Notes under the pieces: model-generated
Seen by the model: the letters and a program-made list of their open reading frames with translations, nothing else
Databases searched by the model: none
Told to the model about the DNA's origin: nothing
Source of the DNA: Euryodendron excelsum
Lineage: Eukaryota; Streptophyta; Magnoliopsida; Ericales; Pentaphylacaceae
Direction of reading: 5' to 3'
Length of the DNA: 64,000 nucleotides
Assembly: GCA_033060915.1 (NCBI GenBank)
Contig: CM065393.1
Coordinates: forward strand, 8,890,001-8,954,000
Shown here: one piece after another, positions 34,231 through 47,180 of the stretch
How positions within the stretch are numbered: position 1 is the first letter of the stretch
How the letters are laid out: every line of letters starts with the position of its first letter
Made by a program: the position numbers and the translations under genes

Positions 34231-36662
34231 GGGGTTGGTTACGTGTAAGGTAGTTATCCTAAGATCATCACTCTACCCCACCCTTTTGGTACCAACATGT
34301 CAATTCAGCCTTAAATCATTCACTTAAATCGCCGGTTACTTAATATCCACTTAAAAGTTTTTGAAAACGGGGTGTGTTCATCACTTCTAGAATGGATGAT
34401 GCATGATGCATTTTGTTGAAAGACTTTTGAAAGATTTGGAAAAGGGTTTTAAATTTTATTTTTGAAAGATACTTTTGTTTGAGAAAGTGTTTTGAAAACG
34501 TTATATGACTTGAAATGATGGTTATGACCGCACCTATGAAGGTTACATACGTATCTCATTTGACGAGAATCAGGTCATTTGTAGTATGTGCAAAAACACG
34601 ATTTGAAAGATTGGGTAAGTATTTGAGGTGTGAGTTTGAAAATTGTATGATTGAAATATTTTTTAAAAGTGTCCATTTGAAGGATATGGTGTCCATATGA
34701 AGGTTTCCCTAAGTTACCTGCATATCTTATTTGGCAAGAATCAGGTCAGTCGTAGTTCGTGTAAAAGCATGATTTGGAAAATAAATCATGAGAGTCTTGG
34801 AAGGTTTTTAGAACTTTGGATTCAAGAATTTTGACTTGAAAAGGAACTTGAGAGAGTTTTAGAAGTATTTTTTTGAAATAGAACTTGAGAGTTTTGGAAT
34901 GTTTTTGAACTTAAGAAATTTGGAATGTTTTTGAAGTCCACTTAAGAAAGTTTTTAGGATTTTTTAAAATCAACTCAAGAGAGTTTAGGAATGTTTTTGA
35001 AAACTTGATTAAGGATTTTTAAAAATAGAGTTTATATGGGAGTAAGGTAAAAGCTCTTGCGAACTTGTCTTTAAAATTTTTGTGAAAATCATTTTTGTAT
35101 ACCTTATGAATGGTATGGTGAAATATTTCATCTCCCTTAAAATTTTAGTTATTAATCAACTAAACTCCTTTGGGGTTATGATTTTTAGAAATCCATTCTA
35201 GAAAAGGGGTAGACCCTTCCTCAAAGGTTTTGAAAATCTTAGGGTTATAGAACCCTACTTGATATCTCAATTTCCTTAGGAAACCATAATCATAGAATGA
35301 CTAAGATTGTCTTAACGATGTGAATTTTTGAAAATCATTTTTGAAATAGGTTTTTAAAAAAACTTAAGAGTTTGGAACCCTAATATGAACCAGAAAAGTT
35401 ACATGTAATGTATCACTTTCCTTTGGATACCCTAACCATAAGAGGGTTGGGACCATCCTTATAATTGTGAGTTTTTAAAAAACATTTTAAAAAGTAGCCA
35501 TTGAAAATTTTAAGTGTCTAGCCATTTTTTTATCAAGACAAGTCTAAGAGAACTTTTGAAAATATTTAGAGAAGTTTAAGGGGTTTTAAAGAAGGTTTTA
35601 CCGAAATGATCATACAAGACTCAAGAGAGCAAAGCGTTTTGGAAACAAAATTTGAAATAGTTTTGAATTGAAGGATCATTTAAAAAAGGCTTGAAATTGG
35701 AGTCTTGAGGTTAACTAACCTTGGTTAGGTTGAATTAGGGTTAACTAGCTTGGGTTAGGTTAACCAAGGGTTAGACAACTAAGGTTAGGTTGACCTAAGG
35801 TTCACTAACTTGGGTTAGGTAAACCTAGGGTTTTGAAATGTGGTTTTGAACTAGTGTTTTGACATAGCGGTTTTGGAAAGTGGTTTTAAACTAGGATATG
35901 GACCTAGTGGTTTTGGAAAATGGTTTTGAACTAGGGTTTAGACCTAGTGGTTTTGGAGAATGGAAAATGGCATTTTATACACAAAACTTGGATAGTGGGT
36001 TTGGGAAATCATGATTTCATGTGAAAAACTTTATGATTTTATTTAGAAAACTCTATGATTTTATGTAACAAAAACTTAAAAAAAAGCTTAGAAAAGTATC
36101 ATGTCATGTAAGAAAGCTTTCATTTTATGTAAAATGTTTTTGTAAAACAAACTCCTTAGAGGGGTAAATTTTGAAAACCATTTTTTCAAAAAACCACTTA
36201 AGTGAGTATGGGATTCATATGGTTGATTTATAGAAACCACTCAAGAGAGAGTTGCCTTGGAACCATTTCAATGCAAAACTCAAGAGAGCAAAACATTGAA
36301 ATTCATTCAAATAAGGGTTGTTTGGAAACCATTTAAAAATTTGAAAACCACTAAAATAAAGGTTGTTTTGTAAACCATTTGAAAGCTTAAAAACCACCCA
36401 AATGAGGGTTGGTTTGAAAGCTTGAAAACCACTCAACTGAAGGTTGTTTTGAAAACCATTAAAAACCACTCAACTAAGCATGAGATTCACATGGTTGATT
36501 CTTCAAAATCACCCAAAAGAGGGTTTCTTTGGAACTATTTCAATCACAAACTTAAGAGAGAAAAAACTTGAAAATCACTCTTAAAGTGGGTTGTTTTGAA
36601 AGCCATTTTTTGAAAGCTCTAGACAATAAAACTTTTGAAAACACTCTAGTGAGAGTTGTTTT

Positions 36663-38645
36663 TGTTAACTCAAGGTTGGTCCCCGTGATGATTTTGATGA
36701 TAACTAAACCTTATGTTATTTTACTAATGCGTTTACTTAGTATGCAGATTAATAAAGTTTATAATTTAGAGTTAAAATTCAACTTTAAGTCTAATACAAG
36801 TCAAAGTGAATGCACAGCAAGCTCAAGATCAAGCAATGAACTCTAAGAGCTATGCAATGAACCAAACAGAGCATTGATGCCTATTTCTACTTTAAACAAA
36901 TGTTTTGCATTCAAAGAGATTGAAGGTGTTCAAATAAAGCTTTCATCAAGTATGCATAGACTCAATAAAGTTGTATTGCATTCAAAGGGATTGAAGACTT
37001 CATCAAAGTGTGCAAAAATCAGTTGAAGGTGATTTGATTATGAAGAGATTGAAAAAACTCAATTGAAGACTTCATCAAGTATGCAAAAGGGCGATCCAAG
37101 ATAATGTGATTAGAAGTTGCCTAAGAAGAAGATTCATATTGATTGTCTGATCTCTACATGAAATCCAAGTGAAAAATTCTTCTGAGATGTAAAAGAATCA
37201 ATGAAGACAATATGTTTGAATAGACTTCATCAAGTTTACAAAAGTCTCATTGAAATGATTCTAAAGGAGAAAGAAGAATTGCTAGCAAAGAGAAGAAATC
37301 GGCAATAAAAGCAATAGCTCGGCAATAAAAGCAACAGCTCGGCAACGAAAGAAAGAGCTTAGCAATAAAAGAAAAAGATTGGTAAAAGAACTCAGCATTT
37401 AGAAAGTGAAGCCCTGACAGATTGAAAGTCAAAAAAAGATTAATATCAAATGATTGATTCAATCTAAATTGAATAAGAAGATAACTTTGTTAAGTCAAAG
37501 ATTTTGGTTGATCATCATACCCCAAAAGAGAAGACTCCTTGAAGATCTTATAATATGCCTGAAGATGAATTTGGTCATTGAAAGATAGAATGAAGATTTT
37601 TGGGCAATAAGCCGACTCATGAAAATGAAGAGTCACCTCATGAAGACAGAAGCACAAACATGAAGATAGAATAAGTAATAAGCCGACTTATGGAGATAAA
37701 GAGCCAACTCATGAAGATAGATGCAAAAAGTTGAAGACCAAATGATCAATGAGCCGACCCTTGAGCATAAAGAATCGACTTATGAAGACTTAAGCAAGAT
37801 TTCTGTGCAAAGAGCCGACTCATGGAATTGAAGAGTCGCCTCTTAAAGATAGAAGCAAATAACTCGAAGACAGAATGATCAATGAGCCAACTCATGGAGA
37901 CAGTGGACAATATCTAGAAAATGCAGACCAGAAGAGTCGACCCTTTAAGGCAAAGAGTCGACCCCTGGGATATAATGGCTAGTTTTTCTAACATTATAAT
38001 GGACTGGACATGCATTAAATGAACCCCAACAACCTCCAACAGATGAATTCAATACAGGGGTTTATATACAAGCTTCCAACTGCATTTATACAAGAAGAGA
38101 GATAAGAAACAAATATCGACTAACTGATCAAGCTGAATATTCTGAACATTCTCTCTATCTTCACTGTGTGAGCTTTAATTGTTTTAATCCACTCTTGTTA
38201 GAGAGTTTGTACATCATTTGTATATCTTTATACACTTCTAAGTGAGAGTTTGAGAGTTCTCTTGTGGAAGAAAAACTCTTGTAAGTTTAAATGAAGCTTG
38301 GACAAAACCACTTGGTGGCTAAAGAACTTGGGAAGAATTTCTTGTGTATATAGTGAGCTGAGCACTTGGTCAATCAGCACCCATTTGTAATTGGAGATTA
38401 CATAGTGGAGGAAGACTTCAAGAGGGTCTTGGGGTGAGGACGTAGACCACGGATTATGGTTGAACTTCGGTAACTCTTTGTGTTCTTTCTATTGCTCTGT
38501 TTTCTTTTTCTCTTTTGATTACATTGCATTACATATAAATTGATCACTGTTACATTGTTTAGATTAATTTTAATAAATCTTAATTGTCATTAATCTTCGA
38601 AAAACCCAATTCACCGCCCCTCTTGGGTTGCCTTCTGGGCCAATA
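36663..38645 (+). mobile_element. Solo LTR of a Sirevirus-like element (1983 bp)
   Basis: It starts TGTTAACTCAAGGTTGG and ends GGGTTGCCTTCTGGGCCAATA. Both ends align with the 3' LTR at 6526-8216 (start TGTTGACTCAAGG; tail AACCCAATTCACC...GGTTG). It is flanked by GTTTT at 36658-36662 and 38646-38650, a perfect 5-bp duplication. Cutting it out restores the local repeat wording GAGTTGTTTTGAAAACC of copy E. TATA-like TTTATATAC lies near 38060. Final CA is changed to TA. No internal sequence, so it arose by LTR-LTR recombination. Confidence 0.93.
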
Positions 38646-40614
38646 GTTTTGAAAACCATTTTTATGTAAGACTTAATAGAGCCATGTGAAATGTCGTAAG
38701 GGAGAGATTAGGAGTTTTTAGAAGGCATCCTAAGGCATGGAAAGTTAGGGTTCTTAGCTTAAGCTTCAAGAAACTCTAATTTGAAGAACTTTAGAGACAT
38801 TATTTGAAAACTATTTTAACATGAACTTTAAAGAACATATAGAGATGAATTAATGGTAGCTTGAAAAAGGTTTGAAACACAAAAAATAAAGCCATTGCAT
38901 GCATAATATGAGTATTATAACAACTAGAATGTGAGGGTCATTAACATATAAGGTTTAGGCCACACCATATTGCAAAGTGTTCTAATGGTCAAACTATCTT
39001 AAATTAGGCTTGTGAGAGGTCCTCCGATATGGTGGTTCTCTAAAGCTTTCATCTAAGCATGGCCGTAAGTACTCTATTTTTACCCATTCGGTAATCTTCG
39101 ACCCAACCCGACTTACATCCAAGTTTTAGAGGCATATTCAAGCCCAAGCCGGCTTTTCAAATCCCAATCCAATCAATCAACTACTTCTCAGGCCCATTGG
39201 GCCCAACCAAAGCTAGATAACCAAAATGCCCCTAGGAAATTGCCTGGTCCAGTTTTAACCAGCACATTTTCATTAAAACGATAAGTCCATTCAATTCCAA
39301 TCCAATACAGTCAAATCAAGTCAAATTCCATCTAGCCCGTCTTTCCAGAAAGTACAAATTTCTCAAGACTATAAGACCATCCAATTCGGCACCTCTTTCG
39401 AGAAAGTATAAAGTCCTTGAGATGGTAAGTCCCTATTGGCACATCTTTGAGAACGTACAAATTTCTCGAGATGGAAAGACCGCTCTTAGACCAAAGCGGT
39501 TCACTTTTGACACATGTAAGGCTACCAATGTAAAATATCTGCTATACCCCAGAGGCATCGGCTCATCTTTAGAGAAAGTACCTAAAGACGGTAAGACCAT
39601 CCGATTCGGCACACTCTTCGAGAAAGCAGCTAAGTCCTCAGAGTAATAAGTCCCTTTGCCACATCTTTGAGATAGTACAAATTCCTTGAGATGGAAAGTT
39701 TGTATCAATTCCAGAGCAATTCACTTTTGGTGCCTCCTAGCTCACCAACTTAGAATATCTGCATCCTAGCACATCCTTCGGAGAAAGTAACTAAGGCCTC
39801 AAGACGGTAAGACCAACCAATTTGTCGCACTCTTCGAGAAAGTACTTAAGTCCTTAGAACGATAATTCCATCTAACCCATCTTTCAAGAAAAGTACCTAA
39901 GTCCTCAAGACGGTAAGCCTACCTAGTATAACCCAAACCGGCACATCGCTCGAAGAAAGTACCTAAGGCATCAAGATGGTGAGACCATCTAGTCTGGCAC
40001 GCTTTTCGAAAAAGTACCTAAGTCCTTAAAGCGATAACTCCACCCTTTCCAGAACAGTCCTTAGACAGTTTGGCATACTCAAATGCCATCTCGGTCAACT
40101 CTGGACCAATTCTGTTGGCACCCGGTTAAAATGACGATTTTATCCCTAGGTGCCCGATCGCTTTCTCCAACCACACCGGCTCTAGGAATCAAGCTGGTAA
40201 CCTTTAGGATACTCCGATAGTGTCTCTAATCATTAATATGCCATTCCAGCCAACTTTGGACCAAATCTGGTGGCACCCAGTTAAAATGACCGTTTTGCCC
40301 CTAGTGAGCTAGTTGCCCTCTTTCAACTACACCAGTTCTGGGTATCAAACTGACGACTCCTGCAACACTCCCACAAGTTTCCCTATTCTTTTTCAAATGG
40401 GCCTCATGGCCTGCTGTAAGCACCCCATTTTTAACCGCTCGGCAGTCTACACTCTGCCCAGACTTGTTTTCAAGTCATTATGGACATATTCCAATCGAAA
40501 CCAATCCTCTAGTCCAAATTCCGTCTTTCCATCGCTTTGCGGGCCTGTTAGGCCCAAATAGAGGCAAAATGACCAAAATGCCCTTAGGGGCATTGTCCTT
40601 TCTTATTCCAATTC

Positions 40615-41160
40615 CAATCCCTCTCTCGAGACAGTTTATTCCTCGAGACGGTCCGAGTAGCGAAACTACTCACAAAACCGTCAGAGTGGCGGAAACACTC
40701 AAAACCCAGGCACGTCTCTTTGGAGACGGTAAGACCCCTTTCCAATCCCTCTCTCGAGACAGTTTATTCCACGAGACGGTTCCAATCCAGGCACGTCTCT
40801 TCGGAGACGATAAGACCCATTTCCAATCCCTCTCTCAAGACAGTTTATTCCTCGAGATGGTCTGAGTAGCAAAACTACTCATAAAACCGTTAGAGTAGCG
40901 AAAATACTCACAGAATCGTTAGAGTAGCGGAAATACTCACAGAACCGTTAGAGTAGCGGAAATACTCATAGAACCGTTAGAGTAGCGGAAATACTCAACC
41001 GTTAGAGTAGCGGAAATACCCCAAATCATCAATCCCGTCCGAGTAGCGGAAATACTCAATCCCGTCCGAGTAGCGGAAATACTCACAAATCATCAACCCC
41101 GTCCGAGTAGCGGAAGTGCTCACACCGTGAGAGTGGCGGAAACACTCAAAACCCAGGTCA
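40615..41160 (+). repeat. Hairpin-forming short tandem repeats at the 5' side of LTR G
   Basis: 40615-40865 repeats CTCTCGAGACAGTTTATTC and CGTCTC-GAGACG dyads. One of them, CGTCTC-TTCG-GAGACG (40794-40809), forms a 6-bp stem with a cTTCGg loop. 40865-41140 holds about nine units of ACCGTTAGAGTAGCGGAAATACTCAC (25-30 bp), each with GAGTA...TACTC arms. Reversed relatives occur in B (about 20430-20520) and E (about 50890-51250). Confidence 0.85.
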
Positions 41161-41244
41161 ACACCAGTGTCTGTTAGCTCACTTCGGTGAAAAATGATCA
41201 GACTACCCTTAGGACCTTTTCTGAGACTTTTCGGTCAAGATGAC

Positions 41245-41720
41245 CATTTTGCCCCTAGGCATCCAAACGCCCCGGGAACCACACCGGCTCTGGGTATCAA
41301 ACCGGTAACCTTCTGAGAATACTTTTTATAGTATTCTCAACCTTCCCTTCTCTTTCCGGATCATTCCGAGTCAGTTCCGACCAACCCGGTACAAAATGAC
41401 CATTTTGCCCCTGGAGGGCCGATCTCCTTCTTCGACCACACCGGCTTTGGGTATCAAACCGGTAACGTCCCGAGAATACTTTTTATAGTGTTCCCAACCT
41501 TCCTTTACCTTTCCGGACCATTCCGAGTCAGTTCCGGCAAACCCGGTACAAAATGACCGTTTTGCCCCTAGAGGGCCGGTCTCCATTTTCGACCACGCCG
41601 GCCCTGGGAATCAAACCGGCAACCCCTGGGAACGCTCTAAATAATGTTTCTAGAACCCAAGTCTTCTTCCGGGACAGTTTGAGTCTGTCCCGGCAGTTTT
41701 CCGGTCCGATTGATCGTTTT
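41245..41720 (+). repeat. ~157-bp satellite-like tandem units in U3 of LTR G
   Basis: Three successive units each start TTTTGCCCCT (about 41249, 41402, 41561) and run through CCACACCGGCTCTGGG, TCAAACCGG and GGTACAAAATGACC. A fourth partial unit starts near 41718. Spacing is about 153-159 bp. The unit junction is the near-palindrome AAAATGACCATTTTGCCCC. Confidence 0.85.
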
Positions 41721-41979
41721 GCCCCTAAAGGCTCAATCAACCTTTCCGACACATCCAATCCTCACTTTTCAAGTCAAATACCTCCAGGACACCATTTTAA
41801 GTGTTCCTGCTCCTTTCCGGCCTTCCGGGTTACTCTCGGCTCCTTCAAATCATTCTCGGACTTTCTAGAGTCACTCCTAGTGAAGCCAGGCTAAAATTTA
41901 CATGGTAGTCACTAGTACAGGCGCCCAAATCTAGTCAAAGATACGTTGCTTGCCGACCTTAATTGTTTCCTAAATGGCT

Positions 41980-42086
41980 GGCGCCACTAGCAGTGGCGCC
42001 AAGCCAAAAAATGGCCTGGCGCCAGTGTAAATTTTGCCCTGGCGCCACTGCAACAGGCGCCAGGCTTGTCCAGCTTCTATATATAC
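41980..42086 (+). promoter_or_regulatory. Hairpin dyad and TATA box of LTR copy G
   Basis: GGCGCCACT (41980-41988), loop AGC, AGTGGCGCC (41992-42000) is a perfect 9-bp stem. A second set of GGCGCC dyads lies at 42019-42063. TATA (TCTATATATAC) is at 42076-42086. A candidate donor ACAAG|GTAGGC lies at 42402. Confidence 0.75.
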
Positions 42087-45000
42087 AGAGCCTCGTTCAA
42101 CGTGAAAGGGGTCTGCAAACTTAACCTAAGAATCCTATATTTCGATATACAGAGCTCGAGCACCTCCAAAACCCTAGCCTCCTTAGGTTTTCTAAACCCT
42201 AGCCACTATACACAAACCCTAGCCTCCTATACACTCATACACTCCCTCATACACTCATACCCTAACCTTCAACCATCCTTGGAAGACTTGAAGAGCTGCA
42301 ATCTAAAGCTTGAAGACAATCCTTGAAGGTTGAAGAAGAAGTTCAAGACCGAAGATCGAAGACCGAAGACTGCACGGCGCGCAAAATAAACAAGATACAA
42401 GGTAGGCTCCCTCTTTAATTTTCTGCACTTCCCCCCTCTCTCTTCTCTCTCCAACCCACTTGGGTTTTCTCTATTTTAATCCCCCATCTCTTTCCCGCCC
42501 TTTTTTTGCATGCTTGAAACAAGGGGATTCCCGGTCCATGTGTAGGATTGGACTATTGGAGAGTCACCGTGTCGGGGGCTTTCTTCTAGTCTAACCAAAG
42601 ACCACATGGGTCCGGCCCTCTTGATTATGTGGTGAAGCCTTAACCTTGTATGTTCACGACCCCAAATTGCATTGTGCATATCATAGTCTTGCATCTTTCA
42701 AAAACCATTTTCAAAGTTGTTTTTCAAAACGTTTTCAAACTTGTTTTCAAAATTGCATCAAAATCTCTTTTTCAAAAACTTATTTTCAAAACCACAATTC
42801 TAGGGTGATTCTAGCCTTTCCATGGCTAGGTTTGCTTTAGGAAAGTGTTACATTAAAAGTGACCTTTTGGTCTATATTTTCAAATCTTGTTGTTTTCCAA
42901 ACCGCTTTCCTAAAGTGGTTCTAGCCCTCTTATGGCTAGAATTGCTTTAGGAAAGTGAGATTTTTTTACTCCTTCTAAACTCTCTCTTTAAAAATCTCTT
43001 CCTAAAATCTCTTTTTCAACATACTTTCCTAAAACTCTCCTTTTCAAAATTGTTTTCAAAAACTCCCTTCCAAAATCTATTTTTCAAAATTCTCTCTCTC
43101 CAAAATATTTTCCTCAAAATTCACCCTCTAAAAACACTCCCTATATTCACCTTCCTAAAAATTCTCTCCAAAAATCTTTCTAAAAACTCTCTTCCCAAAA
43201 TTTTTCTTCTAGAAACTCTCCTCTAGGATCTTCTTTCCAAAAATCTACGTTTCCAAAAACATGCTTTCCAAAAAACTTCTTCTCTCTAAAATCTCTTTCC
43301 AAAAACTCTCTTTCCAAATTTACTTTCCAAAAATTCCTCCCTAGGATTCCCTTCTAGAAAATCTACGTTTCTAAAAACACACTTTCTAAAAACTCTTTTC
43401 TTAGAGCCCAAGTCAAGCCCTAGAACTTGCAATTAGGAAACCCTAATTTTCTTCCCAAAAACATGGTTTTCAAACTTTGCCCCAAACCTAGGTTTCCAAA
43501 ACCTCTAGTTTTCACATCCAAACTATACATGTTTTCAAAACCTCTTTTCTACGTCTAAACTATAATTTTTCAAACCTAGGGTTTTTAGAATCTCCCTTTC
43601 CAAATCCTTGCCAAATCCTATCTTCCCTTTAGGAAACCGAATCAAATCACCCCGTTTAGGAAACTAGATCCCGTCCTCCGTTTTTGGAAACAAAATCAAA
43701 CCTTTGCTTTTAAAAACCAAATCCAATCCCTTCCAAATCCAAATCTTTCCTAATTCAAATCCTTCCTACTCCTCCACTTTCCTAAATCTTAGGTTTCTAA
43801 AACTTGAACATAAAAATCTTTCCTAAATTTTAAAACTTAACTTTCAAATCTTTCCTAATTCAACCCTTTCTTAATTCTACCATCTTTTCAAATCTTAACC
43901 TTTCAAATCTAAGTTTTCAAACCTTTCCTAAACTCAAACCTTTCCTAATCGTAAGATTCCCTAAAACTTTCTAAATCTTAAATTTTCTAAATTTCAAATC
44001 TTTCTAAATTCTAAACTTTCCAAAGCTTCAAAATCTTTTCAAATCTAGAACTTTTCTAAATTCAAAACTTTCTAAATTCAAGACTTTCTTAAGTTGAAAC
44101 TTTCTTAATTCAAACATTTCCTAAAACGAAACTTTCCACTTTTCTAAACTTCCTTATTTCAAAACTTTCCTAATTCAAAAATTTTCCAAAAATGAAAACT
44201 CTCCTTTTTCAAACCTTCCTTATTTTCAAAACTTCCTTGTTTTGAAAACTTCCCACTTTCAAGACTTCCCTTTTTCGAAACATTCCAAAATTCAAAACTT
44301 TCTTAACTTGAAACTTTCTAAATTCTAAGTCTTTCCTAAACTAAACTTTTCCTAATTCAAAACATTTCTTAATTCAAAACTTTCCTAAACCTAATACTTT
44401 CCTAAACCTAAAACTTTCCTAATTTCAAAACTTTTCTAATTCGAAAACATTCCTAATTCGAAACTTTCCTAAATCGGACCTTTCCTAATTTGAACATCTC
44501 CTAAAATCTAATCTTTCCAAATCTTCCAAGCCAAGTCAAATCTTTCCTAAGTCTCTTCTCTTTCCTAAGTCTAGGTTTTCTTAAACCTTCTTATTCCAAA
44601 ACAAGTCCAAATCTATCTTTTCAAATCAAAGTCCTCAATTTCCAATTTCCAATCTCCTCTTCTAATTTCAAATCCAATTCAATTTCCTTCTTCAATCCAA
44701 CCTTCTATTTTCAATCGGACTCCGGTCCGAACTACGACTGACCTGATTCCCCCAAAGGGATACGTAGACAACCATCATAGGTGCGGTCACCATACTTTTC
44801 AAACCTTCAATTCCACCCTCATGGGTGCGGTTTCCAAAATCTTTCCAAATTTCAAATTCCAATCAATTTTCAAAATTCAATTTCAAAATTTCTATTTTCA
44901 AACTTCTATTTCCAAATTTTCAACTTTTTCAAATTCAATTCCATCTCTTCAAATCTATTTTCAAATCAAAGCAATTTCTTTTTAAATCTATTTTTCAATT

Positions 45001-46956
45001 CTCTTTCCTTACACTTGCATATCATGCATCATGCTAAATTAGTTTTCAAACATTGTTTTTCTAAAGTGAATAGGGTTGAACCATTAGTTAGTTAAAGACT
45101 CTCATAGGTGAATCTAGGGTAGATTGACATGTAGGTACCGAAAGGGCGGGGTAGGGTGATAGCTTAGTGCGTCTTCCCTACACGTAACCAACCTCCGAAC
45201 TTAGAATCACTGTTTTCAAAGACCAAAAGGAGTCATTTTTCTAAAAGGGCTAGATATTTTCCAAAGGTTGCCAAACAACCCGTTTTCTTAAAAACCCTCT
45301 CTTGAGGAGATATTTTCAAAATTGTTTTCTAAAAACCCTAAGCGTAGTCTTCGGATTATTCTTAGTTTTTAGGTGACCTAACTCACCTTAATCAAGTTAG
45401 GTGGCGACTCCAAATCCTTTCTTAAAAGCCCTTTATTTAAACCAATTTTCAATTCAAACCTAGTCGCACTCATTCTTCTAGGAGGGTGAGTTCTAACGAG
45501 AGAGTGCAGCATTTTTCCCGCTTGGGTGAGTATTCCTCGAGTGCGAAAAATCTAGGCGCGACACCTGCCACCTTTCCAAATCTAATCGAAGCTTCCTAAA
45601 GCCACTTGTAGTGGATCTAGGCCAAAAAATCGCATAGAGCCACTTCAAGTGGCGCTTCAATCTTTCCAGATCTCCTGTTTTGCATCCCAAAATTGTATCA
45701 AGTAAAAATCTAGGCTTGGTGAGTAAGGCACCACTTCTAGTGGCGTCTAGGCAAAATCCAAGTCAGGCGCCACTTTTAGGGGCGCCTAGGCAAAACCCAA
45801 GCCTAGCACCACTAGAAGTGGTGCCATCTACCCCATTTTTCCCCTATAAATACAAGCCACTCTCCAGCGTATTCTAGGACTAGAAAAATCATTAGAAAGC
45901 TCTTCCTCTTTCGAGCTCTCTCCAAGATTCAAGCTTCCCTAGCCTATACACTCTAAACCTAGCCTTCAAGCACTATCGGAGGCTACTTCAGCCCCTTCAA
46001 AGCTCTTGAAGCCCTCTCAAGTCCAAAACGAAGTCTCCATAGAAGCTTGAAGAAGATTTGAAGAGAAGGTAGGGTTTCTCTTTAAATTTTATAAATCTCC
46101 ACTCTTCTCTTCCCTCTTTAGTCCACTTGGGCTATTCTCTATTTTAATCTCCATCTTCCTCCTCTCTTTCTTGTATGATTCAAATAAGAGTACTTTAGGT
46201 CCATAACTAGGGAAAGCTTTAGGGTGATCACCAGTTGGGGGTCTTCCTTTAACCTACCTTATCATGGTGTGGCCCTAAGGCCCTTACTATGCGATAAAGC
46301 CTTGAACCTTGTATATTTCATGACCCTTTGCATTATAATAATTGGCATGTTCATATATTGCTCATAATGATCTTGTTTCAAAGTTACGTTCAAAAACTCA
46401 TAACCCTAAAGTAGTCCTAGCCTTTTCATAGTTAGGGTTTGTTTAGGAGAGTGAAATATTTAAAGTGCCCACGACGGTCTATATTAGGGTTCCAAATCCT
46501 AACTTGTTTTTCAAACTCACAATCCAAATGTGATCTTGACCTTCTCATGATTAAGGTTTTTCGGGAAAGTGAAACATTCAAAGATACCATCAAGGTCCAT
46601 ATTAAGGTTTTGAACCCTAACCATTTTTTCAATCCTTAGTTGTTTTAAATCTCTCCCAACTTCAAATTCAAGTGCCTTTTTGTCAAAAATTGGTCCAAGA
46701 GTTACTTTCTTGAAGCCTAAGTGAAAACCCTAGTTATGCCTTAGGAAGCCCCCTAAACCTCTTAAACTTCATCTTGCATTCATTGTATTTCAAATTGCAT
46801 CAAAATGGTTTTCAAAGTCCTTGTTGCATTATGCTTTTCAAAAAGTGCACAACTCTCTTGAGTTGTCGTTCAACAAGTGTTGCATAAAATCACAAAATCT
46901 TTCACATGAAATCATAAGATTTTTACTTCTAATTTTATCATTTTCAATTTTAAATA

Positions 46957-47180
46957 ATATCAAATATTTCTATTTTGAAAGCAAAATCAAATCTTTCTAT
47001 TTTGAAAACAAAATCAAATATTTCATTTTTGGAACCAAAATCAAATCTTTCCATTACGAAAACAAAGCCAAATCTTTCCATTTTAGAACCAAAATCAAAT
47101 CTTTCTATTTTGGAAACAAAATAAAATCTTTTATTTTTTAAGTTCAAATCAAATCTTTTGATTTTCAACATAAAATCATA
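46957..47180 (+). repeat. 27-bp minisatellite AAAATCAAATCTTTCTATTTTG in LTR copy F
   Basis: Eight units of AATCAAATCTTTCTATTTTG plus AAAACAA. The open frames on both strands over it (46821-47141 and 46950-47243) come from the repeat length being a multiple of three and are not genes. Confidence 0.85.

Larger units (their letters stand above)
40415..45563 (+). mobile_element. Giant LTR copy G, solo LTR (5149 bp)
   Basis: It starts TGTAAGCACCCCATTTTTAACC and ends TCTAGGCGCGACA. Both sides carry CCTGC (40410-40414 and 45564-45568). It is the best-preserved copy, with TG...CA ends and intact hairpins. It contains a 29-bp hairpin array, 3.5 tandem ~157-bp units, a 9-bp-stem dyad, TATA, a donor at 42402, long TTTCCAAAAACTCTC and TTTCCTAATTCAAAAC arrays (about 42960-44620), both leader boxes, the CTAACTC/GTTAG hairpin next to GGTGGCGACTCC (about 45375-45412), and the end hairpin. 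No coding capacity. Confidence 0.94.
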
